Shown here: one piece after another, positions 49,057-57,592 of the stretch | How the letters are laid out: each line of letters opens with the position of its first letter | Numbering within the stretch: position 1 is the stretch's first letter | NCBI RefSeq assembly: GCF_003990725.2 | Contig: NZ_CP030064.1 | Location: 1,984,001-2,048,000, forward strand | Direction: 5' to 3' | DNA from: Halorubrum sp. PV6 | GTDB lineage: Archaea; Halobacteriota; Halobacteria; Halobacteriales; Haloferacaceae | Length of the DNA: 64,000 nt | The notes under the pieces: model-generated | Told to the model about the DNA's origin: nothing | The model's input: the letters and a program-made list of their open reading frames with translations, nothing else | The model's database searches: none | Program-made: the position numbers and the translations under genes

Positions 49057-49902
49057 TTACCCGCCGAGGAAGTCTTGCCGCACGTCCTCGTCGCCGAGGA
49101 GCAGGTCGCCGCGGTCGGTGTAGCGGTTCTCGCCGTTGACGAGGACGTACCCCCGGTCACAGCGCCGCAGCGCCTCCTTGGCGTTCTGCTCGACCATCAG
49201 GATGGCCGTCCCCGAGTCGTTGATCCGGTCGATCCGGTCGAACATGTCGGAGACGAGGTCGGGCGCGAGCCCCGCGCTCGGCTCGTCTAAGAGCAGCAGG
49301 TCCGGGTCGAGCATCAGCGCGCGACCCATCGCGACCATCTGCCGCTGGCCCCCGGAGAGCGTGCCGGCCTTCTGTCCCTGCCGTTCCCGGAGAATCGGGA
49401 AGCGGTCGTAGATCGCTTCGATCTGGTCTTCGGGGACCTCGTCGAGGATGTACGCGCCCATCTCGAGGTTCTCGCGCACGCTCAGTCCCGGAAAGACGTT
49501 GTCGGTCTGGGGGACGAATCCGATCCCCTCGCGGATGATCTGCTCCGGAGCGAGGCCGTGGATCGGCGAGCCTTCGAACTCGATGCTGCCGTCCATGTAC
49601 GTCGTGAGCCCGAAGACGCTCTTCATCACCGTCGACTTGCCCGCGCCGTTCGGACCGACGATGGTCACGTACTCGCCGTCAGCCACGTCGAGGTCGACGT
49701 CGGAGAGGATCTGGAGGTCGCCGTATCCGGCGTCCAAGTCGCGGAGTCTGAGGATTGCGTCGCCGTCCAGCGTGTGCGTCGTTCCCGCCTGCACGTCGGC
49801 GGCCGCCGGCTGCTCGGGGGCGGTCGCGTCGTCCGGTTCCGCGGCGCTGTTGTCGGCGGCGCCTGCCTCCTCGGTCGCGGCGTCTGCGTCGTCGGCGCTC
49901 AT
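49057..49902 (-). CDS. livF: LIV-type ABC transporter ATPase (LivF)
   Basis: A 281-residue ATPase. An acidic Ala/Asp-rich N-terminal stretch of about 45 residues precedes the domain. Walker A is GPNGAGKST, the signature LSGGQRQMV and Walker B LLLLDEPSAGL, with VEQNAKEAL after it, as in LivF. The ATG overlaps the livG stop by 4 bases. Last gene of the four-gene operon. Substrate class: branched-chain amino acids or similar amides. Confidence 0.92.
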   Translation of the reverse strand: MSADDADAATEEAGAADNSAAEPDDATAPEQPAAADVQAGTTHTLDGDAILRLRDLDAGYGDLQILSDVDLDVADGEYVTIVGPNGAGKSTVMKSVFGLTTYMDGSIEFEGSPIHGLAPEQIIREGIGFVPQTDNVFPGLSVRENLEMGAYILDEVPEDQIEAIYDRFPILRERQGQKAGTLSGGQRQMVAMGRALMLDPDLLLLDEPSAGLAPDLVSDMFDRIDRINDSGTAILMVEQNAKEALRRCDRGYVLVNGENRYTDRGDLLLGDEDVRQDFLGG

Positions 49903-50792
49903 ATGTCCTCCCCCAGGTACGCCTCGATGACCCGGTCGTCGTTCCGTATCTCGTCGCCGGTCCCCTCGGCGAGAACGCTGCCCTGGTGCATGACGATAAC
50001 GTGTTCGCAGTTGTTCATGATGACGTCCATGTCGTGTTCGACGAGGAGGAACGTGTAGCCGTCCTCGCGCAGCTTGTGGACCCGGTCGAGGAGTTTCTCC
50101 TCTAAGGTGGGGTTGACGCCCGCGAGCGGCTCGTCGAGCAGCACCATCTCCGGGTCGGTCATGAGCGCCCGCGCCATCTCCAAGAGCTTCCGTTGGCCCC
50201 CGGAGAGGTTGCCGGCGTGTTCGGTCGCGAGGTGGTCGATCTCGAAGAAGTCGAGCGTCTCCCAAGCGCGTTCGCGGATCTCCTCTTCCTGCGCGATGAC
50301 GTCGCCCCGGAGTCCGGGTGCGACCGCGCGGATCGCCGACTCGCCGATCTGTCCTTTCGGCGCGAGCATCAGGTTCTCGAGGACGGTCATCTCCTCTAAC
50401 TCGCGAGCGATCTGGAAGGTCCGCACGAGCCCCTTGCGCGCGATCTGATACGGTTCGAGCCCGGTGATGTCCTCGCCGTTGAACGTGACCGAGCCGGCCG
50501 TCGGCTCGTGGACGCCGGTGATGCAGTTGAACGTGGTCGATTTGCCGGCGCCGTTCGGACCGATGAGGCCGGTGAGCGACCCCTGCTCGACTTCGAACGT
50601 GGCGCCGTCGACGGCGGTGACGCCGCCGAACCGCTTGACGAGCCCGTCGACCCGAAGCGGCGGCGACCCGGACGGGACGACCTTCGCCGCCTCCTCGACC
50701 TCGCTGTCGTTCGCTTCCGGCTCGTCGGCCGGCGGACCGCCCGCGTCCGCCTCGTTCGCGACGTCGGACGCGTCGGGGATGTCGCTACTCAT
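49899..50792 (-). CDS. livG: LIV-type ABC transporter ATPase (LivG)
   Basis: A 297-residue ATPase with Walker A GPNGAGKST, signature LSGGQRKLLEMAR and Walker B VLLDEPLAGVNP, the LivG pattern, and LLVEHDMDVI after it. The N-terminus is an acidic extension. ATG 50792 overlaps the livM stop by eight bases; a GTG at 50801 is possible. It pairs with LivF. Confidence 0.92.
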   Translation of the reverse strand: MSSDIPDASDVANEADAGGPPADEPEANDSEVEEAAKVVPSGSPPLRVDGLVKRFGGVTAVDGATFEVEQGSLTGLIGPNGAGKSTTFNCITGVHEPTAGSVTFNGEDITGLEPYQIARKGLVRTFQIARELEEMTVLENLMLAPKGQIGESAIRAVAPGLRGDVIAQEEEIRERAWETLDFFEIDHLATEHAGNLSGGQRKLLEMARALMTDPEMVLLDEPLAGVNPTLEEKLLDRVHKLREDGYTFLLVEHDMDVIMNNCEHVIVMHQGSVLAEGTGDEIRNDDRVIEAYLGEDI

Positions 50793-52110
50793 CGGACTCA
50801 CCCCCGCTCGGCCGCTCCGAGATGTCGACGGCCGCAGCCGTCTCGATCCGGTCGCCGAGTATCCCGTCGGGCCGCCGGTGCATGATGAACACCAAGATGA
50901 GCCCGAGGAAGACGAACTGGAGCGGCGCGATGTTGTCGGTCACGAACGCGAGGAACGAGATGGGGTCGAGCGTCGCCACGGCGTCGGCGAACGACGGCGG
51001 CGTCTCGGCCGTGATGACGCCGCGGACCGCCGACCCAACCCGGCGCGGTCCCTCGAACAGCACCGTCGCGAAGACGATGCCGCCGAGGACGGCGCCGGTG
51101 TTCGACCCGGAGCCGCCGATGATGACCGCGATGAAGACGTAGAAGGTGAGCACCGGCATGAACTGCGGCGTCGGCGAGACGTTACCCTGGCTGCCGAACC
51201 AGAGGATGCCGACCAGCCCCATCAGCGCACACCCGATGACGAACACCTTGATCTTGATCAGGTCGACGTTCTTCCCGAGCGAGTCGGCGACGAGTTCGTC
51301 CTCGCGGATCGCCTTCAGCGTCCGGCCGAACGGCGACCGACCGAGCCGTTCGAGGAGGACGTAGAAGCCGACGACGAAGGCGGCGATGACGGTGATGTAC
51401 CCCCAGTCGATCAGGATGGTGTTGGCGATGCCGAGCCCGCTCTCGCCGAGGGTTCCGAAGACGACGTCGCCGAGGGCGGTCGGGGTTCCGACCTGGCCGT
51501 CGACGAGGAACAGCTCGCGGACGGGGTTTTGCGGCATCCCCATCCCGCGACCGCCACCGGTGCCGACGCCGAGCGTGTCCCTGAGGAACGTGTCGAACGC
51601 GCTCGACTGGAGGAAGAGTCGGATGATCTCGGAGATGCCGAGCGTGACGATGGCGAGGTAGTCGGCCTTGAGCCGGAGCGCCGGGAGCGCCGCGAGCAGC
51701 CCGACGACCGCGGCCACAAGCATCCCGGCGACGATACCGACCGGGAGCGGGAGCCCGAATCCGGGCGGGCCGAACGCCGGGTCGGGCGAGCGAACGACGA
51801 TGCCCATCGTGTAGACGCCGAGCGCCATGAAGCCGGCCACGCCGATGTTGAACAGGCCGGCGTACCCCCACTGGAGGTTCAACGCGAGCGCGGCGAGCGC
51901 GTAGACGAGCCCGAGGAAGGTCAGCGTGCGCATCAGCCCGACGACGCTGTTGAGCCCGTCGGAGAAGGTCAGCACCGTCGCGGCGGCGTACACCAGAAGG
52001 AGCGTCCCCAGGACGAGCCCGAGGTCGCTCTGTTTGGCGGCGTCGATGACGGCGGCCGTCGCGCTCTCCGGCCGATCGTCGGCCGACGGAGAAGACGAGG
52101 ACGCGCTCAT
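50785..52110 (-). CDS. livM: LIV-type ABC transporter permease (LivM)
   Basis: A 441-residue membrane subunit with about 10 helices. The LivM hallmark NLQWGYAGLFNIGVAGFMALG and the cytoplasmic loop GRTLKAIREDELVADSLGKN are present. An acidic tail follows the last helix. The stop overlaps livG, and the start overlaps the livH stop (ATGA). Confidence 0.93.
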   Translation of the reverse strand: MSASSSSPSADDRPESATAAVIDAAKQSDLGLVLGTLLLVYAAATVLTFSDGLNSVVGLMRTLTFLGLVYALAALALNLQWGYAGLFNIGVAGFMALGVYTMGIVVRSPDPAFGPPGFGLPLPVGIVAGMLVAAVVGLLAALPALRLKADYLAIVTLGISEIIRLFLQSSAFDTFLRDTLGVGTGGGRGMGMPQNPVRELFLVDGQVGTPTALGDVVFGTLGESGLGIANTILIDWGYITVIAAFVVGFYVLLERLGRSPFGRTLKAIREDELVADSLGKNVDLIKIKVFVIGCALMGLVGILWFGSQGNVSPTPQFMPVLTFYVFIAVIIGGSGSNTGAVLGGIVFATVLFEGPRRVGSAVRGVITAETPPSFADAVATLDPISFLAFVTDNIAPLQFVFLGLILVFIMHRRPDGILGDRIETAAAVDISERPSGGESDE

Positions 52111-53228
52111 GCGGTCGAAACACCTCCGAAGAGCCCCTCAGGACGCAGGAGGAGCATGGTGATCATCACGGCGAAGGCGGCGGCCTCGTTGAAGTCGGAG
52201 GGGATCCAGATGGTCGAGGTCGTGAACACGATCCCGATGACGAGCCCGCCGGCGATCGCGCCGTACACCGAGCCGATCCCGCCGAGGATGACGGCGGCGA
52301 AGATCAGGAGGAGGAGCAGCCAGCCGAAGTCGAACTGGATCGTCCCGCGAAGCAGCACGTAGAGGTACCCCGAGGCGCCGGCCAGCCCGCCGCCGATGAT
52401 CCACGTGGCGGTGACGACGCGCTCGGCCGGGATGCCGGTGACGAGCGCGAGGTCCTTGTTGTCGGCCATCGCGCGCATCGCGGTGCCGAGTTTGGTGCGC
52501 TGGAGCATGAAGTGCATCGCGAGCATGAGCCCGAGCGCGGCGACCACGATGGTCAGGTCGTGGGCGTTGACGGAGAGCCCGAGCGGGGCGAACGCGATGT
52601 TCGAGGCGTCGAGACTCGCCGTGACGCCGCGCCGGTCCGAGCCGTAGACGAACTGGATCACGTACCGGACGATCAGCGCGGCCCCGATCGACGCGATCAG
52701 GATCGAGATCCCGTCGCGGTCGCGCATCGGCTTGTAGAACGCCCGGTCGAGCGCCAGCGCGACGGCGGCGGTGATGACGAACGCCGCGATCAGTCCGACG
52801 AGGATCGCGACGGGCGTCGAGAGCACGTGGGCCCCGACGTCGCCCGCGGTCGCGTTGCCGGCGTCGCGGACGGTCAAGAGCGCGCGCGCCGGGATGTCGC
52901 CGAAGCCGGCGATCAGGAACGCGACGCCCCAACCGGTGAACGCCCCGGTGCTGAGTAAGTCGCCGTGCGAGAAGTTCGCAAACGAAAGGATGCTGTACGT
53001 CATCGAAAGCCCGATTCCAGCGAGACCGACGACGAGACCGATGATGATCCCGTTCCAGAGATTCGAGCCGAGTCGATCGGCGGAGAGTGCCCCGCCGAGC
53101 GGGCCTATCGAGAGCCCGACGAGTTTCGCGGCGAGGTCGACGAGGAGCAGGCCACCGAAGAGGACGACGAGAAGAAGCCCCGGTCGCGCCCGCGCCGACT
53201 CGACGATCGACGATTCAGTTGTTCCCAT
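52107..53228 (-). CDS. livH: LIV-type ABC transporter permease (LivH)
   Basis: A 373-residue membrane subunit with about eight to nine helices. The LivH pattern SMTYSILSFANFSHGDLLSTGAF is clear, with GTAMRAMADNKDLALVTGI in the loop and VILGGIGSVYGAIAGGL near the end. First gene of the operon, with a TATTTAC box about 33 bases upstream on the minus strand. Its binding protein is probably the convergent permuted lipoprotein at 46 kb, because none is found next to livH. Confidence 0.93.
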   Translation of the reverse strand: MGTTESSIVESARARPGLLLVVLFGGLLLVDLAAKLVGLSIGPLGGALSADRLGSNLWNGIIIGLVVGLAGIGLSMTYSILSFANFSHGDLLSTGAFTGWGVAFLIAGFGDIPARALLTVRDAGNATAGDVGAHVLSTPVAILVGLIAAFVITAAVALALDRAFYKPMRDRDGISILIASIGAALIVRYVIQFVYGSDRRGVTASLDASNIAFAPLGLSVNAHDLTIVVAALGLMLAMHFMLQRTKLGTAMRAMADNKDLALVTGIPAERVVTATWIIGGGLAGASGYLYVLLRGTIQFDFGWLLLLLIFAAVILGGIGSVYGAIAGGLVIGIVFTTSTIWIPSDFNEAAAFAVMITMLLLRPEGLFGGVSTA

Positions 53229-53349
53229 GTGTATGGCTCACTGACACAGGGTGAGATATGGAGAGGTAAATAACTCGCTGTTTCGGCGGAGTTCAGAGAC
53301 ACGAACACCTTCGATAGCTGTCGATTCGCGGCGATTCGGCGGGGCCGCG

Positions 53350-54291
53350 TCAGTCGCCGCCGGCGGCCCGCGCGTGTCGTCGCGCGTCTTCGGGCGCGCT
53401 CCCCTCCCGGAGCAGCGCCTCGACGAACAGCTCGCCCGCCTTGTACGAGGAGCGGACCATCGGTCCGGAAGCGCAGTAGAGGAACTCGAACTCCTCTTCC
53501 GCGACGGCGCGCCACGTCTCGAAGACGTCGGGGTGGACGTAGTCGAACACGTCGAGGTGCGAGCGCGACGGCTGGAGGTACTGGCCGAAGGTGACGATGT
53601 CGACGCCGACCTCGCGGAGGTCGCCGAGCGTCCGGTACACCTCGTGGTCGTACTCGCCGACGCCGAGCATGAGGCTCGTCTTCGTGTGGATGTCTGACTC
53701 GCGGTCCACCCGGTCGAGGACCGCGAGCGACTGCTCGTAGGTCGCCCGGCGGTCGCGGACCGGCCACTGGAGGCGCTCGACCGTCTCGACGTTGTGCGCG
53801 ATCACGTCGGGCCCCGCGTCGATGATCCGGTCTATCGCGTCGGGGTCGCCGTTGAAGTCGGGGATGAGCGTCTCGACTAAGATATCCGGGTCGCGACGCT
53901 TGATCGCGCGGATCGTCTCGGCGAACTGCCTGGAGTCGCCGTCTTCGAGGTCGTCGCGGTCGACGGAGGTCAAGACGACGTAATCTAAGCCGATCTCGCC
54001 GACCGCGTCCGCGACGTTCTCCGGCTCGTCGGGGTCTAACGGCTCCATGCCGCCGGTCTCGACGTCACAGAAGTTACAGCCGCGCGAGCAGCGGTCGCCG
54101 AGCAGCATGAACGTCGCGGTGCCGGCGCCGCCGTCGCCGCCCGACCAGCACTCGCCCATGTTGGGGCAGTTGGCTTCCTCACAGACGGTGTGGAGGTCGC
54201 GCTCGCGGAGGCGCTCTTTGATCTCGGTGAACCGGGAGCCGGACGGGGGACGCGACTTCAGCCAGTCCGGCTTTCGGCGGCCGCGTTGCAT
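53350..54291 (-). CDS. lipA: Lipoyl synthase
   Basis: A 313-residue radical-SAM enzyme that inserts two sulfurs into octanoyl chains on lipoyl domains. Both cluster motifs are present: the auxiliary cluster Cys37, Cys42, Cys48 (CEEANCPNMGEC) and the radical-SAM cluster Cys68, Cys72, Cys75 (CSRGCNFC). The C-terminal RSSYKAGELF contains the conserved R-S-S-Y motif that supplies the serine ligand. Monocistronic. Needed for 2-oxoacid dehydrogenase or glycine-cleavage proteins. Confidence 0.97.
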   Translation of the reverse strand: MQRGRRKPDWLKSRPPSGSRFTEIKERLRERDLHTVCEEANCPNMGECWSGGDGGAGTATFMLLGDRCSRGCNFCDVETGGMEPLDPDEPENVADAVGEIGLDYVVLTSVDRDDLEDGDSRQFAETIRAIKRRDPDILVETLIPDFNGDPDAIDRIIDAGPDVIAHNVETVERLQWPVRDRRATYEQSLAVLDRVDRESDIHTKTSLMLGVGEYDHEVYRTLGDLREVGVDIVTFGQYLQPSRSHLDVFDYVHPDVFETWRAVAEEEFEFLYCASGPMVRSSYKAGELFVEALLREGSAPEDARRHARAAGGD

Positions 54292-54360
54292 ACCTGAGGC
54301 TTGGCGGCCGCGGGCAAAAACGTGCGGATCAGGTCGATGCGCGCGAAGCGCCGGTCGGAC

Positions 54361-54921
54361 TCACTCGAACGCGCCGCGCTCGACGACGGTCGCGAACTCG
54401 CCGTCGAGGTGCGCGAGCGCGACTCGGTGGGAGGTCTCCGGGTCGACCCGGCCCCCGTCGTGCGTCGTTCGCGCGTGGGTCGCGGTCGCGTCGGCGACGA
54501 CCCAGACCGAATAGCCGCGATTCTCCGCCATGCGCACCGTCGTCGAGACGCAGTGGTCGGTGGTGAGCCCGCAGACGACGAGCGAGGTGTGGCCCGCCTC
54601 GCGGAGCCACTCGTCGAGCCCCGATTCGAGGAGCGCGCCGTTGACCGACTTCTCGAAGGTCGGTTCGCCGTTTACCGGAGCCGTCTCCGGCTTCCACTCG
54701 AAGCCGGGCGCGCCGGGACGGAGCGGGGAGTCGGGCTCGGTCGAGGCGTGGCGGACGTGCGCGACCGGGCCGCCGCCCTCGCGCCACCGGGCCAGCAGCG
54801 CGGCGGCGACCGACTCCGCGTCGGGGTTGTTGCGGTCGCCCCACCCCGGCTCGTCGAAGCCGGTCTGAAAGTCGACCAAGAGGAGGACGGCGTCGTCGAC
54901 GCTCGGGACGGGCTCAGTCAT
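54361..54921 (-). CDS. Cysteine hydrolase (isochorismatase/nicotinamidase family)
   Basis: A 186-residue hydrolase with the catalytic triad Asp17 (LLLVDFQTG), Lys91 (TFEKSVNGA) and Cys124 (TTDHCVSTT). The lack of nicotinamidase metal motifs points to the general cysteine-hydrolase subgroup; the substrate is unknown. It overlaps the upstream YqcI/YcgG gene by eight bases, so the two form an operon. Confidence 0.92.
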   Translation of the reverse strand: MTEPVPSVDDAVLLLVDFQTGFDEPGWGDRNNPDAESVAAALLARWREGGGPVAHVRHASTEPDSPLRPGAPGFEWKPETAPVNGEPTFEKSVNGALLESGLDEWLREAGHTSLVVCGLTTDHCVSTTVRMAENRGYSVWVVADATATHARTTHDGGRVDPETSHRVALAHLDGEFATVVERGAFE

Positions 54922-55783
54922 CGCCGAGTCCCGTGGTCACGGCCGCGCCGTCGGCGTCCGTCGCGGCGTCGTCGAACCGCCGCCACGCGCCGGGCGCCAA
55001 CAGCGATTCCGGGGCCTTCGGGTGGTCGCGGGTCGGGTTCAGGGGGCAGGCGTCCGGGCTCGCGTCCTCGTCTTCCCGGAAGAGGTACTGCGTCCACTCA
55101 CGGTCGCCCTCGACGCCCCAGTCGCCGAGGTCGGCGTGCGGACAGACGCCGTCGTAGTCCGCCATGCGCCCGCGGATCGTGTCGCGGGCGTTCTGTCCCG
55201 CCTCGGTGTCGGCGGTGATCCCGTCGAAGACGGTCCGGGGTTGGACCGTGATTTCGAGGCCGACCGGCGAGTACCGGCTCTTCCGGTCGGTATAAAAGGG
55301 CGCCCGCGAGGTCGGGAACAGCGCCTCCCCGCCGAAGCAGAACTCGAAGCGCGGGGTGTCCGGGTCGGTCGGGATCTCCTCGGGCCACGGTTCGGGGTCG
55401 TGGACGTGGAGGAATTCGAGGACGTGCCACAGCTGCTCGTGGTAGTGCGCCTCGCCGGGGTCGCCCTCGGGCGGCGCGAAGAAGACCGCGAGCGGCGCGC
55501 GCTCGGCGTGGTCCGGGTAGGTGTCGAGGTACTCGACGAGCACGTCGCGGAACCGGAGCAGGGCCGCCGGGTCGGTGGTGGACTCGCAGGCGGCGTACAG
55601 CATGTCGCCTTCGCGTTCGACCTCGATGCCGAAGTAGCAGGGGAACGGTGATCCGTCGCGCTCGCCGAGCATCGACTCGCGGAACGCCTCGTAGTGGTCG
55701 CGGAGCCACGCGGGCGCGTCGCCGAGCCGATCGTGGAGCGTCTCTTGATCTAACAGCACGCCCTCGGTTCCGGGCTCGTTCAT
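54914..55783 (-). CDS. YqcI/YcgG family protein
   Basis: A 289-residue protein matching YqcI/YcgG: FPCYFGIEVEREGDMLYAAC, the central LWHVLEFLHVHDPEPWPEEI, then FCFGGEALFPTSRAPFYTDRKSR split around the conserved R-x-SR, IT-x-QPRTVFDGI and RGRMADYDGVCPH. The family is widespread but of unknown activity. Cotranscribed with a cysteine hydrolase. Start 55783 is the first ATG in frame. Confidence 0.85.
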   Translation of the reverse strand: MNEPGTEGVLLDQETLHDRLGDAPAWLRDHYEAFRESMLGERDGSPFPCYFGIEVEREGDMLYAACESTTDPAALLRFRDVLVEYLDTYPDHAERAPLAVFFAPPEGDPGEAHYHEQLWHVLEFLHVHDPEPWPEEIPTDPDTPRFEFCFGGEALFPTSRAPFYTDRKSRYSPVGLEITVQPRTVFDGITADTEAGQNARDTIRGRMADYDGVCPHADLGDWGVEGDREWTQYLFREDEDASPDACPLNPTRDHPKAPESLLAPGAWRRFDDAATDADGAAVTTGLGDD

Positions 55784-55926
55784 ACCACTAATCGGTGACA
55801 GCCCGGCTTTTGGCTTTCGCCGGGTGTCACTCGCTCGGAATCGCGCCGGCGGTCGGTCGGCGGGGATCGATCGCTTCGACCCCGCACGCCAGCGGTTTTT
55901 TCACCGCGCGGGACCGTAATACGGGT

Positions 55927-56559
55927 ATGACAGACCCCGATGGCGACACCGTCGAGGCGGGCGACGACGCCGGGGCGGAGGCGGCGTCCGACCCGGCCCC
56001 CGACTCCGGCGATGAGGAGGGGCCGCGGGTCGTCCTACTGGACGTGATGCCCAACGGGCGACCGGACGACGACCGGCCGCAGTACCGGAAGTCGCCGGTG
56101 GCGTACGGGCTCGGGACGGACGCGTTTCGGCTGTACGAGCTGGCGCTCGGCGACGCGGCGGACGTCTCGGTGAGCGACTGGATCGCGCTCGACGGGCCGA
56201 ACGTCGGTCGGTACCGCGAGGTGACGTTCGACGACCTCACCCGGAACGCGGTCACGGAGGTCGAGTACGCGGTCGAGGCCGTCGTCGAGAGCGACGAGCG
56301 TCGGTTCGTCGAGTTCTACAACGAGGCGGGCCCGATAACGCTGCGGCTCCACCAGCTCAACCTCCTGCCCGGCATCGGCAAGCAGCTGCGGAACAAGGTC
56401 CTCGACGAGCGGAAGCGAGGCCCCTTCGAGAGCTTCGAAGAGGTTACGGAGCGCGTCTCCGGGCTCCACCGCCCGAAGGAGGTGCTCATCGAGCGGATCG
56501 TCGAGGAGATCCGCAAATCGGATCTTAAATACCGGCGGTTCGTCGAGCGCGCCGAGTGA
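55927..56559 (+). CDS. DUF655 RNA-binding-type protein
   Basis: A 210-residue archaeal protein. An acidic tail precedes an OB-like region (VVLLDVMPNGRPDDDRPQYRKSPVAYGL split here) and a C-terminal helix-hairpin-helix (LLPGIGKQLRNKVLDERKRG). DUF655 genes almost always lie next to rsmA in archaea, as here, and are thought to act in translation or ribosome biogenesis. ATG 55927 follows a T-rich TATA-like element. It is 73 bases before rsmA. Confidence 0.92.
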   Translation: MTDPDGDTVEAGDDAGAEAASDPAPDSGDEEGPRVVLLDVMPNGRPDDDRPQYRKSPVAYGLGTDAFRLYELALGDAADVSVSDWIALDGPNVGRYREVTFDDLTRNAVTEVEYAVEAVVESDERRFVEFYNEAGPITLRLHQLNLLPGIGKQLRNKVLDERKRGPFESFEEVTERVSGLHRPKEVLIERIVEEIRKSDLKYRRFVERAE

Positions 56560-56632
56560 CCCGCGGCCGTCAGCGGAAGCACCCGACGGCCCGAAACGGG
56601 ACTTTTACCCGGAACGGCGGAGTAACGCGGCC

Positions 56633-57511
56633 ATGACAGATTCATCGGCGAGCACCGGCGCGGGGTACGGGGACCGCGACCCGGACGCGCTCGCCCGGCG
56701 AGCCGGGGACCGAGCCAACCCCGACCGCGACCAGCACTTCCTCGTCGACGACCGCGTCCTCGACCGGATCCCCGCGTACCTGCCCGACGACGCCGACACG
56801 AGCAGTCTCCTGGAGATCGGCGGAGGCGCGGGCGCGCTCACCGACCGGCTGTTGGCGATCGACGACGCGACGGTGTCGGTGGTCGAACGCGACGGCGCCT
56901 TCGCCGAGTTCCTCCGCGAGGAGTTCGCGGCGGCGGTCGACGAGGGCCGACTGGACGTGATCGAAGGCGACGCGCTCGACGTCGACCTCCCGCCGTTTAC
57001 CGCCTGCGTCGCGAACCTCCCGTACGGCGTCTCCTCGGAGATCGCCTTCCGACTGCTCCCAGAAGGGAAGCCGCTCGTGTTGATGTTTCAGGCCGAGTTC
57101 GCCGACCGGATGGTGGCGTCGGCGGGCGACGACGAGTACGGTCGGCTCTCCGTCTCCGCCCAACACTACGCCGCGGTCGAGATCGTCGAGCGCGTCCCGA
57201 AGGAGGCGTTCGACCCCCAGCCCGCCGTCGAGAGCGCCGTCGTGTTGTGTACCCCGCGCGACCCGGAGTACGAGGTGGGCGACGAGGCGTTCTTCCTCCG
57301 GTTCGTGAAGGCGCTTTTCACCCAGCGGCGCAAGACGGTCCGGAACGCGATCCGGAACACCGGCCACATCTCCGGGCTCGACGAGCCGGAGGCCGTCGTC
57401 GACGCCGCCGAGGAGGACGTGCTCTCCCGGCGGCCGGGCGACCTCGACCCGTCGGCGTTCGCCGCGCTGGCGGAGCTGGCCCGCGAACACGGCTCGCCGA
57501 CGGAGGTCTGA
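56633..57511 (+). CDS. rsmA: 16S rRNA dimethyladenosine transferase RsmA/KsgA
   Basis: A 292-residue SAM methyltransferase that dimethylates two adjacent adenines near the 3' end of 16S rRNA. The SAM loop LEIGGGAGALTDRLL and the catalytic NLPYGVSSEIAF (motif IV, N-L-P-Y) are present, along with the QHFLVDD start. Part of the conserved DUF655-rsmA-hemK2 cluster. Confidence 0.96.
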   Translation: MTDSSASTGAGYGDRDPDALARRAGDRANPDRDQHFLVDDRVLDRIPAYLPDDADTSSLLEIGGGAGALTDRLLAIDDATVSVVERDGAFAEFLREEFAAAVDEGRLDVIEGDALDVDLPPFTACVANLPYGVSSEIAFRLLPEGKPLVLMFQAEFADRMVASAGDDEYGRLSVSAQHYAAVEIVERVPKEAFDPQPAVESAVVLCTPRDPEYEVGDEAFFLRFVKALFTQRRKTVRNAIRNTGHISGLDEPEAVVDAAEEDVLSRRPGDLDPSAFAALAELAREHGSPTEV

Positions 57512-57592
57512 GCCGATGGCGTGGCGTGGGTCGCTCGGCCTGGCGCGCGGCCGCCGAGCGGCGTCGAGCGCGAATCGTAGCGAGGGGCGGCC

